Of a stretch of 64,000 bases of DNA, positions 35,621-45,077 are shown in pieces. The position numbers and the translations under genes are program-made. The notes under the pieces are model-generated. The model worked only from the letters and a program-made list of their open reading frames with translations. It searched no databases and was not told the DNA's origin. Each line of letters begins with the position of its first letter. Position 1 is the stretch's first letter. The DNA comes from Kitasatospora cineracea (lineage in GTDB: Bacteria > Actinomycetota > Actinomycetes > Streptomycetales > Streptomycetaceae), in assembly GCF_003751605.1 (NCBI RefSeq), contig NZ_RJVJ01000005.1, positions 62,001 to 126,000 of the forward strand. The letters run 5' to 3'.

Positions 35621-36882
35621 CCCGCGGCACCACCACCGCCAGGACCGCGGTGCTCGCCGTCGCCGTCCTGGCCACCACCTTGATCCTGGCGTTCATCCCG
35701 GGCCACCGGGGCTGGTTCGACGCCGGCGTGTACTACGGCACGGTGCGGCACTGGGCCGCGACCGGGCAGCTCTACGACTACGTCCGGCCCGGTACCCCGT
35801 ACGGGTTCACCTACCCGCCGTTCGCGGCGGTCTGCATGCTGCCGATGCGGCTGCTCGGCTGGCACCCGGCGATCGCGGTCGGCGTCGCGCTGTCCGCCGT
35901 CGCCACCGCGCTGCTGCTGTACTGGATCGTCGACCCGATCGCCCGCCGCCGGGGCTGGTGCCGCTGGTACGCGTTCGGCCTCGCGGCCTGCCTGTGCGGC
36001 CTGAGCAACCCCGTCCGCGACACCTTCAGCTTCGGCCAGGTCAACCTGCTGCTGGTCGCCCTGGTGTTCGCCGACCGCGAGCTGACGAGTCGTCAGTTCT
36101 CCAACAGAAGATGGCAGTTGCTCGCCGGAGTGGGCACCGGCCTGGCCGCCGCGATCAAGCTGACCCCGGCGCTGTTCATCGTCCACCTGCTGCTGACCCG
36201 CCGGTGGCGGGCCGCCGCGACGGCCACCGCCACCGCGCTCGGCGCCACCGGGGCGGGCTTCCTGGCCGGCCCGGAGGTCTCCCGCCAGTTCTGGACCGTC
36301 ACCCTGTGGGACACCGACCGGGTCGGCGGCTTCGCCAACATGTCCAACCAGTCCCTGCAGGGCCTGATCGCCCGGCTCGGCCCCCAACTCCCCGGCCGCG
36401 CCCTGTGGGTGGCCGCCTCGCTGGCCGTCCTCGCGCTCTGGGCGTACCGCCTGCACCGGGCCGAAGCGGCCCGCGACAGCCTCGCCGCGTACAGCCTCAC
36501 CGGCATCGCCTGCTGCCTGGTCAGCCCGATCACCTGGGTGCACCACCTGGTGTGGATGCTGCCCGCCCTGGTCGTCCTCGCCGACGCCGCACTGGACCGC
36601 ACCCGGCGCCGCCGCACCCTGCTCACCCTCTGCTGGCTGCTCCAACTCGTGCTCTCCAGCGGCATGGTGTGGCTCTGGCGCCCCGACGGCCGCGACCTCG
36701 GCACCCTGTTCGGCGGCAGCGCGTACGTCCTGGCCACCCTCGGCCTGCTGCTCGCCCTGCCGATCCGCCGCCACCCCGAGGAGCCGCGCCCGCCGACACG
36801 CCCGAAGCAGGCCACCGCCCCCGCCGTCCGCCTCCCGCAGCGCACCGCCCCCGCCCGCGAACGCCCGGCCCCGGTCGGCTGA
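35614..36882 (+). CDS. GT87 (DUF2029) membrane mannosyltransferase-like protein
   Basis: Product of 422 aa from a GTG; AAAGG lies upstream. The GT-C signature is GHRGWFDAGVYYGTVRHWA with the conserved Asp, followed by YGFTYPPFAAVCMLP and SFGQVNLLLVALVFAD. Ten or so helices are expected. This is the PimE-type family that uses polyprenyl-phosphomannose. With its overlapping MptB-like partner it probably decorates an envelope glycolipid or glycan. It contains a TGACG dyad in a cytoplasmic loop. Confidence 0.86.
   Translation: MLTRGTTTARTAVLAVAVLATTLILAFIPGHRGWFDAGVYYGTVRHWAATGQLYDYVRPGTPYGFTYPPFAAVCMLPMRLLGWHPAIAVGVALSAVATALLLYWIVDPIARRRGWCRWYAFGLAACLCGLSNPVRDTFSFGQVNLLLVALVFADRELTSRQFSNRRWQLLAGVGTGLAAAIKLTPALFIVHLLLTRRWRAAATATATALGATGAGFLAGPEVSRQFWTVTLWDTDRVGGFANMSNQSLQGLIARLGPQLPGRALWVAASLAVLALWAYRLHRAEAARDSLAAYSLTGIACCLVSPITWVHHLVWMLPALVVLADAALDRTRRRRTLLTLCWLLQLVLSSGMVWLWRPDGRDLGTLFGGSAYVLATLGLLLALPIRRHPEEPRPPTRPKQATAPAVRLPQRTAPARERPAPVG
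36083..36095. repeat. TGACG-AGT-CGTCA dyad inside the GT87 gene
   Basis: Exact copy in coding sequence, encoding LTSRQ in a short polar loop between two membrane segments. It looks like an insertion tolerated in a loop. Confidence 0.65.
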
Positions 36883-36953
36883 ACGGGCGGCCCCGCCCCG
36901 CCGCGGGGATAAACGGTGGACCCCGCCCGACCCGCTCCGCCACAGTGGGCCGC

Positions 36954-38084
36954 ATGACCGCACCCGCCCCGCCGGATCCGCCCTTCGTCCCCGGGCTGGA
37001 CCTCGCCCGGGCCCTGTACGAGGAGGCGGTCTGGCCGATCCTGGCGGACACCCACCCGGGCCTGCCGTACGCCGCCGCCCGGATCGGCCCCGGCTCCGAG
37101 GTGCTCGGCCTCGACAGCGCGCGCTCCACCGACCACGACTGGGGCCCGCGCCTGCAGCTCTTCCTCGCCCCGGACGACGCCCGCCGGCACGGCCCCGCCC
37201 TGCACCGGCTGCTCGCCGAACGCCTCCCCGGCCGGATCCGCGGCTGGTCCACCCACTACCGCAGCAGCGGCGACCCGGACGACCCGGTCAGCCACCTGGC
37301 CCCCGCCGACGGCCCGGTCGACCACCGGGTCACCGTCCACGACCTGCCCGGCTGGCTCGCCGAGCGCCTCGGCCCGCCCGCCGCCGCCTGGGCCGCCACC
37401 GAACCGTCCGCCACCGACTGGCTGGCCCTCCCGCAGCAGCGGCTCGCCGAGTTCACCGGCGGCGCCGTCCTCCACGACGGCCCCGGCACGCTCACCGCCG
37501 CCCGCGCCCGCCTGCGCTGGTACCCCGACCAGGTGTGGCGCCACCTGCTGGCCTGCCAGTGGCAGCGGATCGCCCGGGAGGAGGCGTTCGTCGGCCGCTG
37601 CGCCGAGGCGGGCGACGACCTCGGCGCGGCCGTGACCACCGCCCGCCTGGCCCGCGACCTGATGCGGCTCGCCCTCCTGATGGGCCGCCGCTACGCCCCG
37701 TACGGCAAGTGGCTCGGCAGCGCCTTCGCCCGCCTCGACACCGGCCCCGCCCTCGCCCCGGCCCTGCGCGCCGCCCTCGCCGCCCCCGACCCGGCCGCAA
37801 AAGCCCGCCACCTGGCCGACGCGTACGAGGCCGCGGCCCGCGCGCACAACGCGCTCGGGCTGACCGAGCCGCTCGACCCGGCCCGCCGCCGCTACCACAG
37901 CCGCCCGTACCCGGTCCTGCACGCCGACCGCTTCGCCCGCGCCCTGCAACGCACCGTCACCGAACCGCAGTTGCGCGACCGCCCGCTGATCGGCGCCGTC
38001 GACCAGTGGGCCGACAGCACCGACCTGTCGGCGCACCCGGGCGCGGTCCGCGCCGCCGTCGACGCCCTGGCGGGGGAGGGCTGA
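36954..38084 (+). CDS. DUF4037 family protein, nucleotidyltransferase-like
   Basis: Product of 376 aa. The N-terminal region has a reduced nucleotidyltransferase pattern (ARIGPGSEVLGLDSARSTDHDWGPRLQLFL). A helical DUF4037 domain follows (WYPDQVWRHLLACQWQRIAREEAFVGR and RLARDLMRLALLMGRRYAPYGKWLGSAFARL). The family is linked to nucleotide transfer, but its targets are unknown. The stop is 9 bp from the convergent MarR gene end. Confidence 0.85.
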   Translation: MTAPAPPDPPFVPGLDLARALYEEAVWPILADTHPGLPYAAARIGPGSEVLGLDSARSTDHDWGPRLQLFLAPDDARRHGPALHRLLAERLPGRIRGWSTHYRSSGDPDDPVSHLAPADGPVDHRVTVHDLPGWLAERLGPPAAAWAATEPSATDWLALPQQRLAEFTGGAVLHDGPGTLTAARARLRWYPDQVWRHLLACQWQRIAREEAFVGRCAEAGDDLGAAVTTARLARDLMRLALLMGRRYAPYGKWLGSAFARLDTGPALAPALRAALAAPDPAAKARHLADAYEAAARAHNALGLTEPLDPARRRYHSRPYPVLHADRFARALQRTVTEPQLRDRPLIGAVDQWADSTDLSAHPGAVRAAVDALAGEG

Positions 38085-38093
38085 CGGGGCCGG

Positions 38094-38654
38094 TCAGCGT
38101 CCGCCGCGGCCCAGGTACTGCTCCAGTTGCTGCTGGTTGGCGACCACGCGCAGGCACAGGTGCCGGAAGGCGGCCAGTTCCCCGGGGGTGAAGCCGCGGA
38201 AGACCGCGGCCATCGCGCGCCGGGTGGGGACGCGGAAGTCCTCGAGCCAGCTGCGGCCCGCGGGGGTGATGGTGGCGCGCACCGAGCGCCGGTCGTCGGG
38301 GTCGGGGACGCGGCGGGCCAGGCCCTCGCCCTCCAGGGTGTCGACCAGGCCGGTCACGTTGCGCGAGCTGACGCCGCCCGCGCGGGCGAGTTCGCCGATG
38401 CTCAGGCCCGCCGGGTCGGCGCCGGCGAGCCGGGCGAGCACGTCGAGCGCCCCGGAGCTGAGGCCGCGTCCGCCCGCGCCGTGCGCGCGGAGCCGGTCGA
38501 CGGCCTGCGAGGCGGAGCGGACGGCGGCGGCGGCCTCCAGGGCGAGCGTGTCCCCGTCCGGGTCGAACGCGCTCATGGCGGCGCGCACGCCGGGGTCGTA
38601 GAGGTGGCCGTCGGCGTCCTCGAGCGGCCCGGAATTGTGTACGTCCTTCAACAT
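38094..38654 (-). CDS. MarR-family regulator
   Basis: Product of 186 aa. The winged helix is LSSGALDVLARLAG through LSIGELARAGGVSSRNVTGLVDTLEGEGLARRVPDPDDRRSVRATIT. An N-terminal extension of about 40 residues (DADGHLYDPGVRAAMSAFDPDGDTLALEA) precedes it. It is divergent from the redox operon starting at 38894 and may control it; no clean operator is visible. Confidence 0.88.
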   Translation of the reverse strand: MLKDVHNSGPLEDADGHLYDPGVRAAMSAFDPDGDTLALEAAAAVRSASQAVDRLRAHGAGGRGLSSGALDVLARLAGADPAGLSIGELARAGGVSSRNVTGLVDTLEGEGLARRVPDPDDRRSVRATITPAGRSWLEDFRVPTRRAMAAVFRGFTPGELAAFRHLCLRVVANQQQLEQYLGRGGR

Positions 38655-38673
38655 GAAGACATACCCTAGTGGC

Positions 38674-38686
38674 TGATGTCCCGTCA
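38674..38686. repeat. TGACG-N3-CGTCA family dyad, near copy
   Basis: TGATGTCCCGTCA has one mismatched pair. It lies 20 bp upstream of the MarR start and could act there as an operator-like dyad instead. Confidence 0.4.
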
Positions 38687-38893
38687 GGCCAGCCCTTCCG
38701 AGCGGGCGGGCCGGTCCTGCCGCCCACCGCGGCCGGGCGCCCCGCCGGGGCAGCCGCGCCGCCCGCTCACCCGTCCGGCGCAGCGACGCGCCGCCGACGG
38801 TGCAGACGGCGGGCTCCGGGCGGGGGTGATCGCTAGCGTCCGGCTGAGAGAACGTCAGGTCGAGTGCGTCGTCGAACGCTGAGGAGAGTGCGC

Positions 38894-40033
38894 GTGGCCG
38901 GGACAGCACCGCCCACGGAGGGCAGACCGACCGGGGGCGGCCCGGTCGGGGACGGGCCGGGCGGGGGAGGCGCGGAGGCGGTCGGGCCGTCGCCCGGCTC
39001 GGCGACGGTGGTGCGCGCCTCGGTGGTCGCCGCCGCGGCCGGCGCGCTGCTGGTGGTGGCGATCGTGCTGGGCAGCCGGGGCCTGCGGGACTTCGACTCG
39101 GCACTGGTGCCGTACGCGGTGGCGTCGGTGTTCCTCACCTTCGGCGTGGTCTACCGCTACGTGGTGTGGGTGTCCGCGCCCGCCGCCCGCCGGCTGTTCG
39201 TGGCGGGCTGGAAGGCCGCGCTGTCCTGGGAGAACCTCAAGCGCTCGCCCGCCGCGCTGCCCAGGATGATCGCCACCTACCTGGGTTTCCAGAAGTTCCT
39301 CGGCGCCCGCTCGCACGCCCGCTGGGCCGCGCACCAACTGATCTTCTGGGGCTGCCTGCTGGCCGCCGCGATCACCTTCCCGCTGACCTGGGGCTGGTTC
39401 ACCTTCACCTCCTCCAGCGCGGCCGGCCCCGGCTACGAGATGCGGCTGTGGGGCCTGAAGCTGTTCGGCTTCGACTCCGGCAGCTTCCTCGGCTGGGCGC
39501 TCTACCACGGCCTGGACCTGGCCGCCGTGCTGGTGATCGGCGGCGCCGGCTACTTCCTGTGGCGGCGGGTGCGCGACCGCGCCGCCACCACCGGACAGCG
39601 CTTCGGCTACGACTTCCTGCCGCTGCTGGCCCTGGTCACCATCTCGGTCACCGGCCTGCTGCTGACCTTCTCCGAGATGTTCCTGCACGGCGGCGGCTAC
39701 GAGTTCCTGGCGATCCTGCACATGGCCTCGGTCGTCCTGACCCTGGTCTACCTGCCGTTCGGCAAGTTCTTCCACATCGTGCAGCGCCCGGCCGCGGTCG
39801 GCATGCAGCTGTTCAAGTACACGGCGCGGCGCCGGGGTTCGGACGCCGAGGAGCTGCAGGGGTGCAGGCGCTGCGGCCGGCCGATCGACACCGTCGCGGC
39901 GGTGGACAACCTGCGCGCCACCATGCGCGACCTGCAGCTGGGCTTCGACGGGTGGGCCGAGTACTGCCCCCGTTGCAAGCGGGTGCTGCGCGGCAACGCC
40001 TACCTGTCGAACGTCAAGCGGGGGTTCAAGTGA
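38894..40033 (+). CDS. Membrane subunit of a molybdopterin redox complex
   Basis: Product of 379 aa from the GTG at 38894, chosen for GAGGAG at 38881-38886. It has a Gly/Pro-rich N-terminus and about five membrane helices, several with His residues that could bind heme (HARWAAHQLIFW, LYHGLDLA, ILHMASVVL). The soluble C-terminus has two CxxC pairs, GCRRCGRP and YCPRCKR, likely a zinc ribbon or rubredoxin-like knot. It overlaps the molybdopterin gene by GTGA. It probably passes electrons between quinone and the catalytic subunits. Confidence 0.8.
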   Translation: MAGTAPPTEGRPTGGGPVGDGPGGGGAEAVGPSPGSATVVRASVVAAAAGALLVVAIVLGSRGLRDFDSALVPYAVASVFLTFGVVYRYVVWVSAPAARRLFVAGWKAALSWENLKRSPAALPRMIATYLGFQKFLGARSHARWAAHQLIFWGCLLAAAITFPLTWGWFTFTSSSAAGPGYEMRLWGLKLFGFDSGSFLGWALYHGLDLAAVLVIGGAGYFLWRRVRDRAATTGQRFGYDFLPLLALVTISVTGLLLTFSEMFLHGGGYEFLAILHMASVVLTLVYLPFGKFFHIVQRPAAVGMQLFKYTARRRGSDAEELQGCRRCGRPIDTVAAVDNLRATMRDLQLGFDGWAEYCPRCKRVLRGNAYLSNVKRGFK

Positions 40034-42330
40034 GCCACGAGCACGTCCCGTTGGACCCGAGCGTCGCCCCGCTCGGGACCCGCAACTTCCGCGACGCGGG
40101 CGGCCTGCCCGCCGCCGCCTGGCGGGCCGACCAGACCGAGCAGACCCTCGTCCCCACGCACTGCTGCTTCTGCGGCGTGCAGTGCGGGATGTACCTGCGG
40201 GTGGACGGCCGCGGCAAGGTGTTCGGCGTCGAGCCGCGCAACCACGACATCAACCGGATGCGGCTGTGCCCCAAGGGCATCAACGCCTACCAGCAGGTCA
40301 ACCACCCGGACCGGCTGACCGTGCCGCTGATGCGCCGCAGCCGCGACGAGCCGTTCCGGGAGGCGAGCTGGGAGGAGGCGCTGGACTTCACCGTCGCCGA
40401 GATCCAGCGGATCCAGGGCGCGCAGGGCCGGGACGCGTTCGGGATGCTCGGCGGGGCCAGCCTGTTCTCCGAGAAGACGTACCTGGTCGGCAAGTTCGCC
40501 AGGGTCGCGCTGAAGACCCGGCACGTCGACTACAACGGCCGGCTGTGCATGGTGAGCGCCGCCGGCGCCAACAAGCTGGCCTTCGGCATCGACCGGGCGG
40601 GCAACCCGTTCTCCGACATCCTGCAGACCCAGTGCCTGCTGATCGCCGGGTCGAACGTCGGCGAGTGCTTCCCGGTGATGACCCAGTACGTGTGGGGCGC
40701 CCGGGACCGCGGCGCCACCCTGATCGTGGTCGACCCGCGGGAGACCGCCGTCGCCCGCACCGCCGACATCCACGTCGCGCTCAAGTCCGGTACGGACTCG
40801 GCGTTCTTCAACGCGGTGCTGCACGTCATCGTCGAGGAGGGCCTGACCGACGAGGCGTTCCTGGCCGAGCACACCACCGGCTGGGAGGAGGTCAAGGCCA
40901 CCGTCAAGGCGTACCCGCCCGCCCGGGCCGCCGAGATCTGCGGCATCCCGGCGGAGCAGGTCGTCCAGGTGGCACGGGTGTTCGGGACGGCGGACCGGGC
41001 GATGGCCTGGCACGCGCGCGGCATCGAACACCACACCCAGGGCGTGGAGAACTGCCTGACCGTGATCAACCTGTGCACCGCCACCGGCAACCTGGGCCGC
41101 CCCGGCGCCGGTTACGGCACCATCACCGGTCAGGGCAACGGCCAGGGCGGCCGCGAGCACGGCCAGAAGTCCGACCTGCTGCCCGGCGGCCGCTCCATCA
41201 ACGACCCGGCGCACCGCCGGCAGGTCGCCGCGATCTGGGGCATCGAGGAGTCCGAACTCCCGCAGGCCGGCACCTCGATGATGGAGATGGTCTGGCAGAT
41301 GCAGCGCGGCGAGATCCGCGGCCTGATCGGCGTCTGCAACAACCCGTTCGTCTCGCTGCCCAACTACGCGGTGGTGAAGGACGGTTACGACCAGCTTGAG
41401 TTCCACGCCCAGCTCGACTTCTTCCTCTCCGAGACCGCCGCCAACGCGCACGTGGTCCTCCCCGTCACCACCTGGGCCGAGGACGAGGGCGTGATGGCCA
41501 ACGCCGAGGCCCGGGTGGTCAAGCACAACAAGGCCCAGGAGCCGCCCCCGGGCGTGCGCACCGACACCTGGGTGATGTGCGAGATCGCCCGCCGCCTCGG
41601 CCAGGGCGGCAAGTTCGCCTTCGAGGGCTCCCGCGACGTGTTCGACGAACTGCGCCGCGCCTCGGCCGGCACCGTCATCGACTACTACGGCATCACCTAC
41701 GAGCGCCTGGAGGAGACCGGCGGCATCGCCTGGCCCTGCCCCAGCCTCGACCACCCGGGCACGCCGCGGCTGTTCGAGGGCGGGAAGACCTCCCACCCGG
41801 ACCAGAAGGTGCACATGCAGGTCGTCGAGTGGCACCCGCCGGCCGACCCGTACAGCGACGAGTACCCGATGACGCTGACCACCGGGCGCACCGTCGCGCA
41901 CTTCCTGTCCGGCAACCAGACCCGCCGCCTGGGCGGCCTGGTCGAGCAGACGCCCCGCCCCTGGGTGGAGGTGCACCCCTCGCACGGCTTCCGCAACGGG
42001 GAACCGGTGCGGGTGGTGACCCGGCGCGGCAGCGAGGTGCTGCCCGCGCTGGTGACCGAGGCGATCCGCCCCGACCACGTGTTCGTGCCCTACCACTGGC
42101 CGTACCCCGTCGCCGCGAACGCGCTGACCATCGACGCGCTCGACCCGCGCTCGAAGATCCCCGAGTACAAGGTGTGCGCGGTGCGGATCGAGCCGGCCAG
42201 GGAGATCGACCCGGTGCCCGCGCCGCCGGTGCCGCCGGGCCGCGAGGCCTACCCGGAGGCCCAGGTCTCCCGCACCGACCCGCTGCCGCCGACCTCGCCG
42301 CAGGGCCGCGGCACCGCCGAGAGGGGCTGA
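40030..42330 (+). CDS. Molybdopterin oxidoreductase catalytic subunit (NapA/NasA/FdhA class)
   Basis: Product of 766 aa. One [4Fe-4S] cluster is bound by Cys45, Cys48, Cys52 and Cys80 (CCFCGVQC ... RLCPKG). The molybdenum ligand is probably Cys173 in NGRLCMVSAAGA, as in nitrate reductases and formate dehydrogenases with Cys. Later segments (GYGTITGQGNGQGGREHGQK; MTLTTGRTVAHFLSGNQTRR) bind the bis-MGD cofactor. No Tat signal is seen, so it faces the cytoplasm. The substrate is not evident; nitrate and formate are both possible. The C-terminus is Pro-rich. Confidence 0.88.
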   Translation: MSHEHVPLDPSVAPLGTRNFRDAGGLPAAAWRADQTEQTLVPTHCCFCGVQCGMYLRVDGRGKVFGVEPRNHDINRMRLCPKGINAYQQVNHPDRLTVPLMRRSRDEPFREASWEEALDFTVAEIQRIQGAQGRDAFGMLGGASLFSEKTYLVGKFARVALKTRHVDYNGRLCMVSAAGANKLAFGIDRAGNPFSDILQTQCLLIAGSNVGECFPVMTQYVWGARDRGATLIVVDPRETAVARTADIHVALKSGTDSAFFNAVLHVIVEEGLTDEAFLAEHTTGWEEVKATVKAYPPARAAEICGIPAEQVVQVARVFGTADRAMAWHARGIEHHTQGVENCLTVINLCTATGNLGRPGAGYGTITGQGNGQGGREHGQKSDLLPGGRSINDPAHRRQVAAIWGIEESELPQAGTSMMEMVWQMQRGEIRGLIGVCNNPFVSLPNYAVVKDGYDQLEFHAQLDFFLSETAANAHVVLPVTTWAEDEGVMANAEARVVKHNKAQEPPPGVRTDTWVMCEIARRLGQGGKFAFEGSRDVFDELRRASAGTVIDYYGITYERLEETGGIAWPCPSLDHPGTPRLFEGGKTSHPDQKVHMQVVEWHPPADPYSDEYPMTLTTGRTVAHFLSGNQTRRLGGLVEQTPRPWVEVHPSHGFRNGEPVRVVTRRGSEVLPALVTEAIRPDHVFVPYHWPYPVAANALTIDALDPRSKIPEYKVCAVRIEPAREIDPVPAPPVPPGREAYPEAQVSRTDPLPPTSPQGRGTAERG

Positions 42331-42336
42331 CCGAGG

Positions 42337-42954
42337 ATGCTGGGACGCACCATCTTCATCGACCCGGGCCGCTGCATCGGCTGCCAGGCCTGCGTGTCGG
42401 CCTGCCGCGAGTGCGACTCGCACCGCGGCAAGTCGATGATCCACCTGGACTACCCGGACGAGGGCCACACCGTCGCCTCGCTGCCCACCGTCTGCATGCA
42501 CTGCGAGGACCCGGTCGCGCCGTGCGCCGAGGTCTGCCCCGCCGAGGCGATCCTGATCACCGCCGACGGCGTGGTGCAGGAGGCCGACCCGACCCGCTGC
42601 ATCGGCTGCGCGAACTGCGTCAACGCCTGCCCGTTCGGCGTGCCCAAGATCGACCTGGAGGCCAAGCTCCAGATGAAGTGCAACCTCTGCTACGACCGCA
42701 CCTCCTACGGCCTGGCCCCGATGTGCGCCACCGTCTGCCCCACCGGCGCCCTCTTCTACGGCACCGTCGAGGAACTCCAGGCCGAACGGCCCGGCGTGGA
42801 CGTCTCCACGCTGTTCGCGTTCGGCGACACCGTGGTCTCCACCGGCGTCGCCATGGTGGTGCCGGGCGAACGGCAGACCCCCGTCCCCGGCGGGACGCTC
42901 AACCTGATCGAGGTCAACGGGCGTCCCACGCCCGGGAACGGAGCGAGGGCGTGA
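42337..42954 (+). CDS. Four-cluster [4Fe-4S] electron-transfer subunit
   Basis: Product of 205 aa with sixteen cysteines in four sets: CIGCQACVSACREC, CMHCEDPVAPCAEVCP, CIGCANCVNACP and CNLCYDRTSYGLAPMCATVCP. This is the HybA/FdnH/DmsB-type subunit that wires the molybdopterin enzyme to the membrane partner. It starts 6 bp after the catalytic gene, and its stop overlaps the Rieske gene by GTGA. Confidence 0.92.
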   Translation: MLGRTIFIDPGRCIGCQACVSACRECDSHRGKSMIHLDYPDEGHTVASLPTVCMHCEDPVAPCAEVCPAEAILITADGVVQEADPTRCIGCANCVNACPFGVPKIDLEAKLQMKCNLCYDRTSYGLAPMCATVCPTGALFYGTVEELQAERPGVDVSTLFAFGDTVVSTGVAMVVPGERQTPVPGGTLNLIEVNGRPTPGNGARA

Positions 42955-43589
42955 CCAGCCCCGGCAACTCCCCCGAGCCGTACGGCTCCGCGGACCCGGA
43001 CGGCCACCGGGCCGAACGGGCCGCGCTCAAGGAGCGGATCAGCGCCGACTCGCTGACCACCCGGCGCGACTACCTGCGGATCGTCGCCACCGTCTCCGGC
43101 GGCCTGGTGGTCGGCTCCACCGTCGTCTCGGCCGGCGTGCTGCACCGCCACGGCGACGGCAGCGCCGCCCCGCTGAAGGTCGCCGACCGGATCGAGCGCG
43201 GCGAGGCGGTCAGCTTCGACTACCCCGGCGAGGACGACCGGGCGATGGCGATCCGGCTGCCCGACGGCACCCTGGTCGGCTACTCCACGGTCTGCACCCA
43301 CCTGGCCTGCGGGGTGCTCTGGCGGCGCGACCACGGCAGCGACGGCGACCTCTACTGCCCCTGCCACGAAGGGCAGTTCGACTCCCGCACCGGCGAGGTC
43401 ACCGGCGGCCCGCCGCCCCGCCCGCTGCCCAAGGTGGTGGTGGTCGAGGACGCCCAGGGCGCGGTCTGGGCGATCGGCACCGCCCGCTCCGGCGAAGCCG
43501 AGGAAGCCGGCCTGTGCCGCGGCCTGACCGCCCGCAACCCGGCCCTCGCCGAGGCCGCCGGCTGCGCCGGCCGCCGCAGCGGCCGCTGA
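42951..43589 (+). CDS. Tat-type Rieske [2Fe-2S] protein
   Basis: Product of 212 aa. A twin-arginine segment (TTRRDYLRIVATVSG, residues 36-50) is followed by one hydrophobic helix. The cluster ligands are Cys115 and His117 (CTHLAC) and Cys136 and His139 (CPCHEG). The Rieske domain would lie outside the membrane, while the molybdopterin enzyme lacks an export signal; this implies an electron path across the membrane through the first gene's product. Confidence 0.9.
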   Translation: MTSPGNSPEPYGSADPDGHRAERAALKERISADSLTTRRDYLRIVATVSGGLVVGSTVVSAGVLHRHGDGSAAPLKVADRIERGEAVSFDYPGEDDRAMAIRLPDGTLVGYSTVCTHLACGVLWRRDHGSDGDLYCPCHEGQFDSRTGEVTGGPPPRPLPKVVVVEDAQGAVWAIGTARSGEAEEAGLCRGLTARNPALAEAAGCAGRRSGR

Positions 43590-43643
43590 CCGGCGCGCAC
43601 GGCACGAAGCGATGAGGCGTCAACCCGCTTGTGGAGGTGCGTG

Positions 43644-44012
43644 ATGAGCGTTCCCGAAGGCCACTACCCGCAGGGCTACCACCCGGGCAGCGACGAACCC
43701 CGGCTCAACCGGCCCGTCCGCGAACGGTACCCGCAGATCCGGGCCACCTCCGGCTACGCCGACCCCCGGATCTCGGCGACCGGCCCCGGCCCCGGCGCGG
43801 GCACCGACCAGCAGCCCGAGCGCTCGGCGATCCTGTCCGCCCGGGTCGCCCTCGCCGTCACCATCGTGATCGGCCAGCTGTGGGCGCTGAACACCGCCAC
43901 CAACGCCTGGATGCGCGGCCAGGTGGCCACCGCCTGGTGGTGCACCGGATTCAGCGCCGCGTCCTTCCTGGTCGTCCTGCTCGCCTGGCGGATCTCCCCC
44001 AACGACCGCTGA
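43644..44012 (+). CDS. Small two-helix membrane protein of the redox operon
   Basis: Product of 122 aa. The first 60 residues are polar and Pro/Gly-rich; two helices follow (ALAVTIVIGQLWALNTATNAW and TGFSAASFLVVLLAWRI). The start ATG has GGAGG eight bases upstream. It is 54 bp after the Rieske gene and on the same strand, so it is probably an accessory subunit or assembly factor. No family recognised. Confidence 0.75.
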   Translation: MSVPEGHYPQGYHPGSDEPRLNRPVRERYPQIRATSGYADPRISATGPGPGAGTDQQPERSAILSARVALAVTIVIGQLWALNTATNAWMRGQVATAWWCTGFSAASFLVVLLAWRISPNDR

Positions 44013-44201
44013 CCGCCCGGCCGTTGCCCCCGGTCACGATTCGCCACCACCCGCCCCCACCGCGTTCCGCAACCGGGCGGCGGCCCGTACGCTGTCCCCC
44101 TGGCCGCCGAGGCGGCCGACGGAACACACCGCGGGGTGGGCGGCCGACGAGCCGGCACCCGCCGGGTCGCGCGCCGTGCGGGCGCGGGAAGGGCACAGCG
44201 C

Positions 44202-45077
44202 ATGACGGAGCACGCCACCACCGAGACGGTCCAGCCCAGGCCGTTCCCCGACCGGCAGGCCGTGCTCCGCGCCGCCGTCCTGGTCCCCGTCACGGTGGCC
44301 CACATGCACGACGCGCACCCGCACGGTCCGCTCACCCTCGCCGCCACCGAACCCGTCGGCGCGCACACCGGCGGCCTCGACTGGGACGGGCGGCGCCTGG
44401 TCGTCCACCCCGCCCCCGCCAAGGTGGTCGGCGCCCGGATCGAGATCCTCACCGTCGGCGACCACCCGCTCGGACACGCCGTCAAAGGCCCCGGTGAGCA
44501 GGTGAGTTGGCCGCAGTGGGCCCGCCTCGGCGACACCCCCGTGGCCTGGCACGGACAGCCCGACCTGCTCACCGAGGGCGGCCACTACCCGTGCCGGCTG
44601 AACCTCACCGGCGAGCAGCGCGCCCTGCTGGTGCAGGCCGAGGGCGAACACGGCCTCGACTTCAACGAGGCCCTGCTGCGCGTCACCCGCCCGCTCGCCG
44701 AAGCCCTCGAGCAACTGCCCGACGGCCTCGGCCGCACCGAGGCCGTCGAGCGCCTGACCGCCCTGCTGGCCGACCGCGGCGCCCGCTACCTCGTCCCCGC
44801 CGACCCGCACCACCTGCCCGGCTGGGAGCCCCACCTGCGCCGCGCCTACCGCGCCCTCGACGCCCAGGCCCGGGCCCGCCGCGACGACCGGCCCACCCCC
44901 GCGACCGCCGCCCACCGCCCCGTCCGCTACGACGCCCTGGTGCGGACCGGCCACGACGGCGGGCCTGAGATCGTGCTGACGCCCGTGCTGCGCCGCTCCG
45001 GCCAGTGGCTCGCGGCGATGGACCCGACCGCGCTCGACCTGCCCTGCTACGGCGGCGGCGGGGCCGCGGCCGGGTAG
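44202..45077 (+). CDS. Conserved hypothetical protein
   Basis: Product of 291 aa, soluble and with no signal peptide. Features are an N-terminal segment TVAHMHDAHPHGPLTLAATEPV, a central GGHYPCRLNLTGEQRALLVQAEGEHGLDFNEALL and an acidic helical region. I recognise no family or active site. Its 3' end overlaps the convergent ThrE-like gene by 31 bp. Confidence 0.65.
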   Translation: MTEHATTETVQPRPFPDRQAVLRAAVLVPVTVAHMHDAHPHGPLTLAATEPVGAHTGGLDWDGRRLVVHPAPAKVVGARIEILTVGDHPLGHAVKGPGEQVSWPQWARLGDTPVAWHGQPDLLTEGGHYPCRLNLTGEQRALLVQAEGEHGLDFNEALLRVTRPLAEALEQLPDGLGRTEAVERLTALLADRGARYLVPADPHHLPGWEPHLRRAYRALDAQARARRDDRPTPATAAHRPVRYDALVRTGHDGGPEIVLTPVLRRSGQWLAAMDPTALDLPCYGGGGAAAG

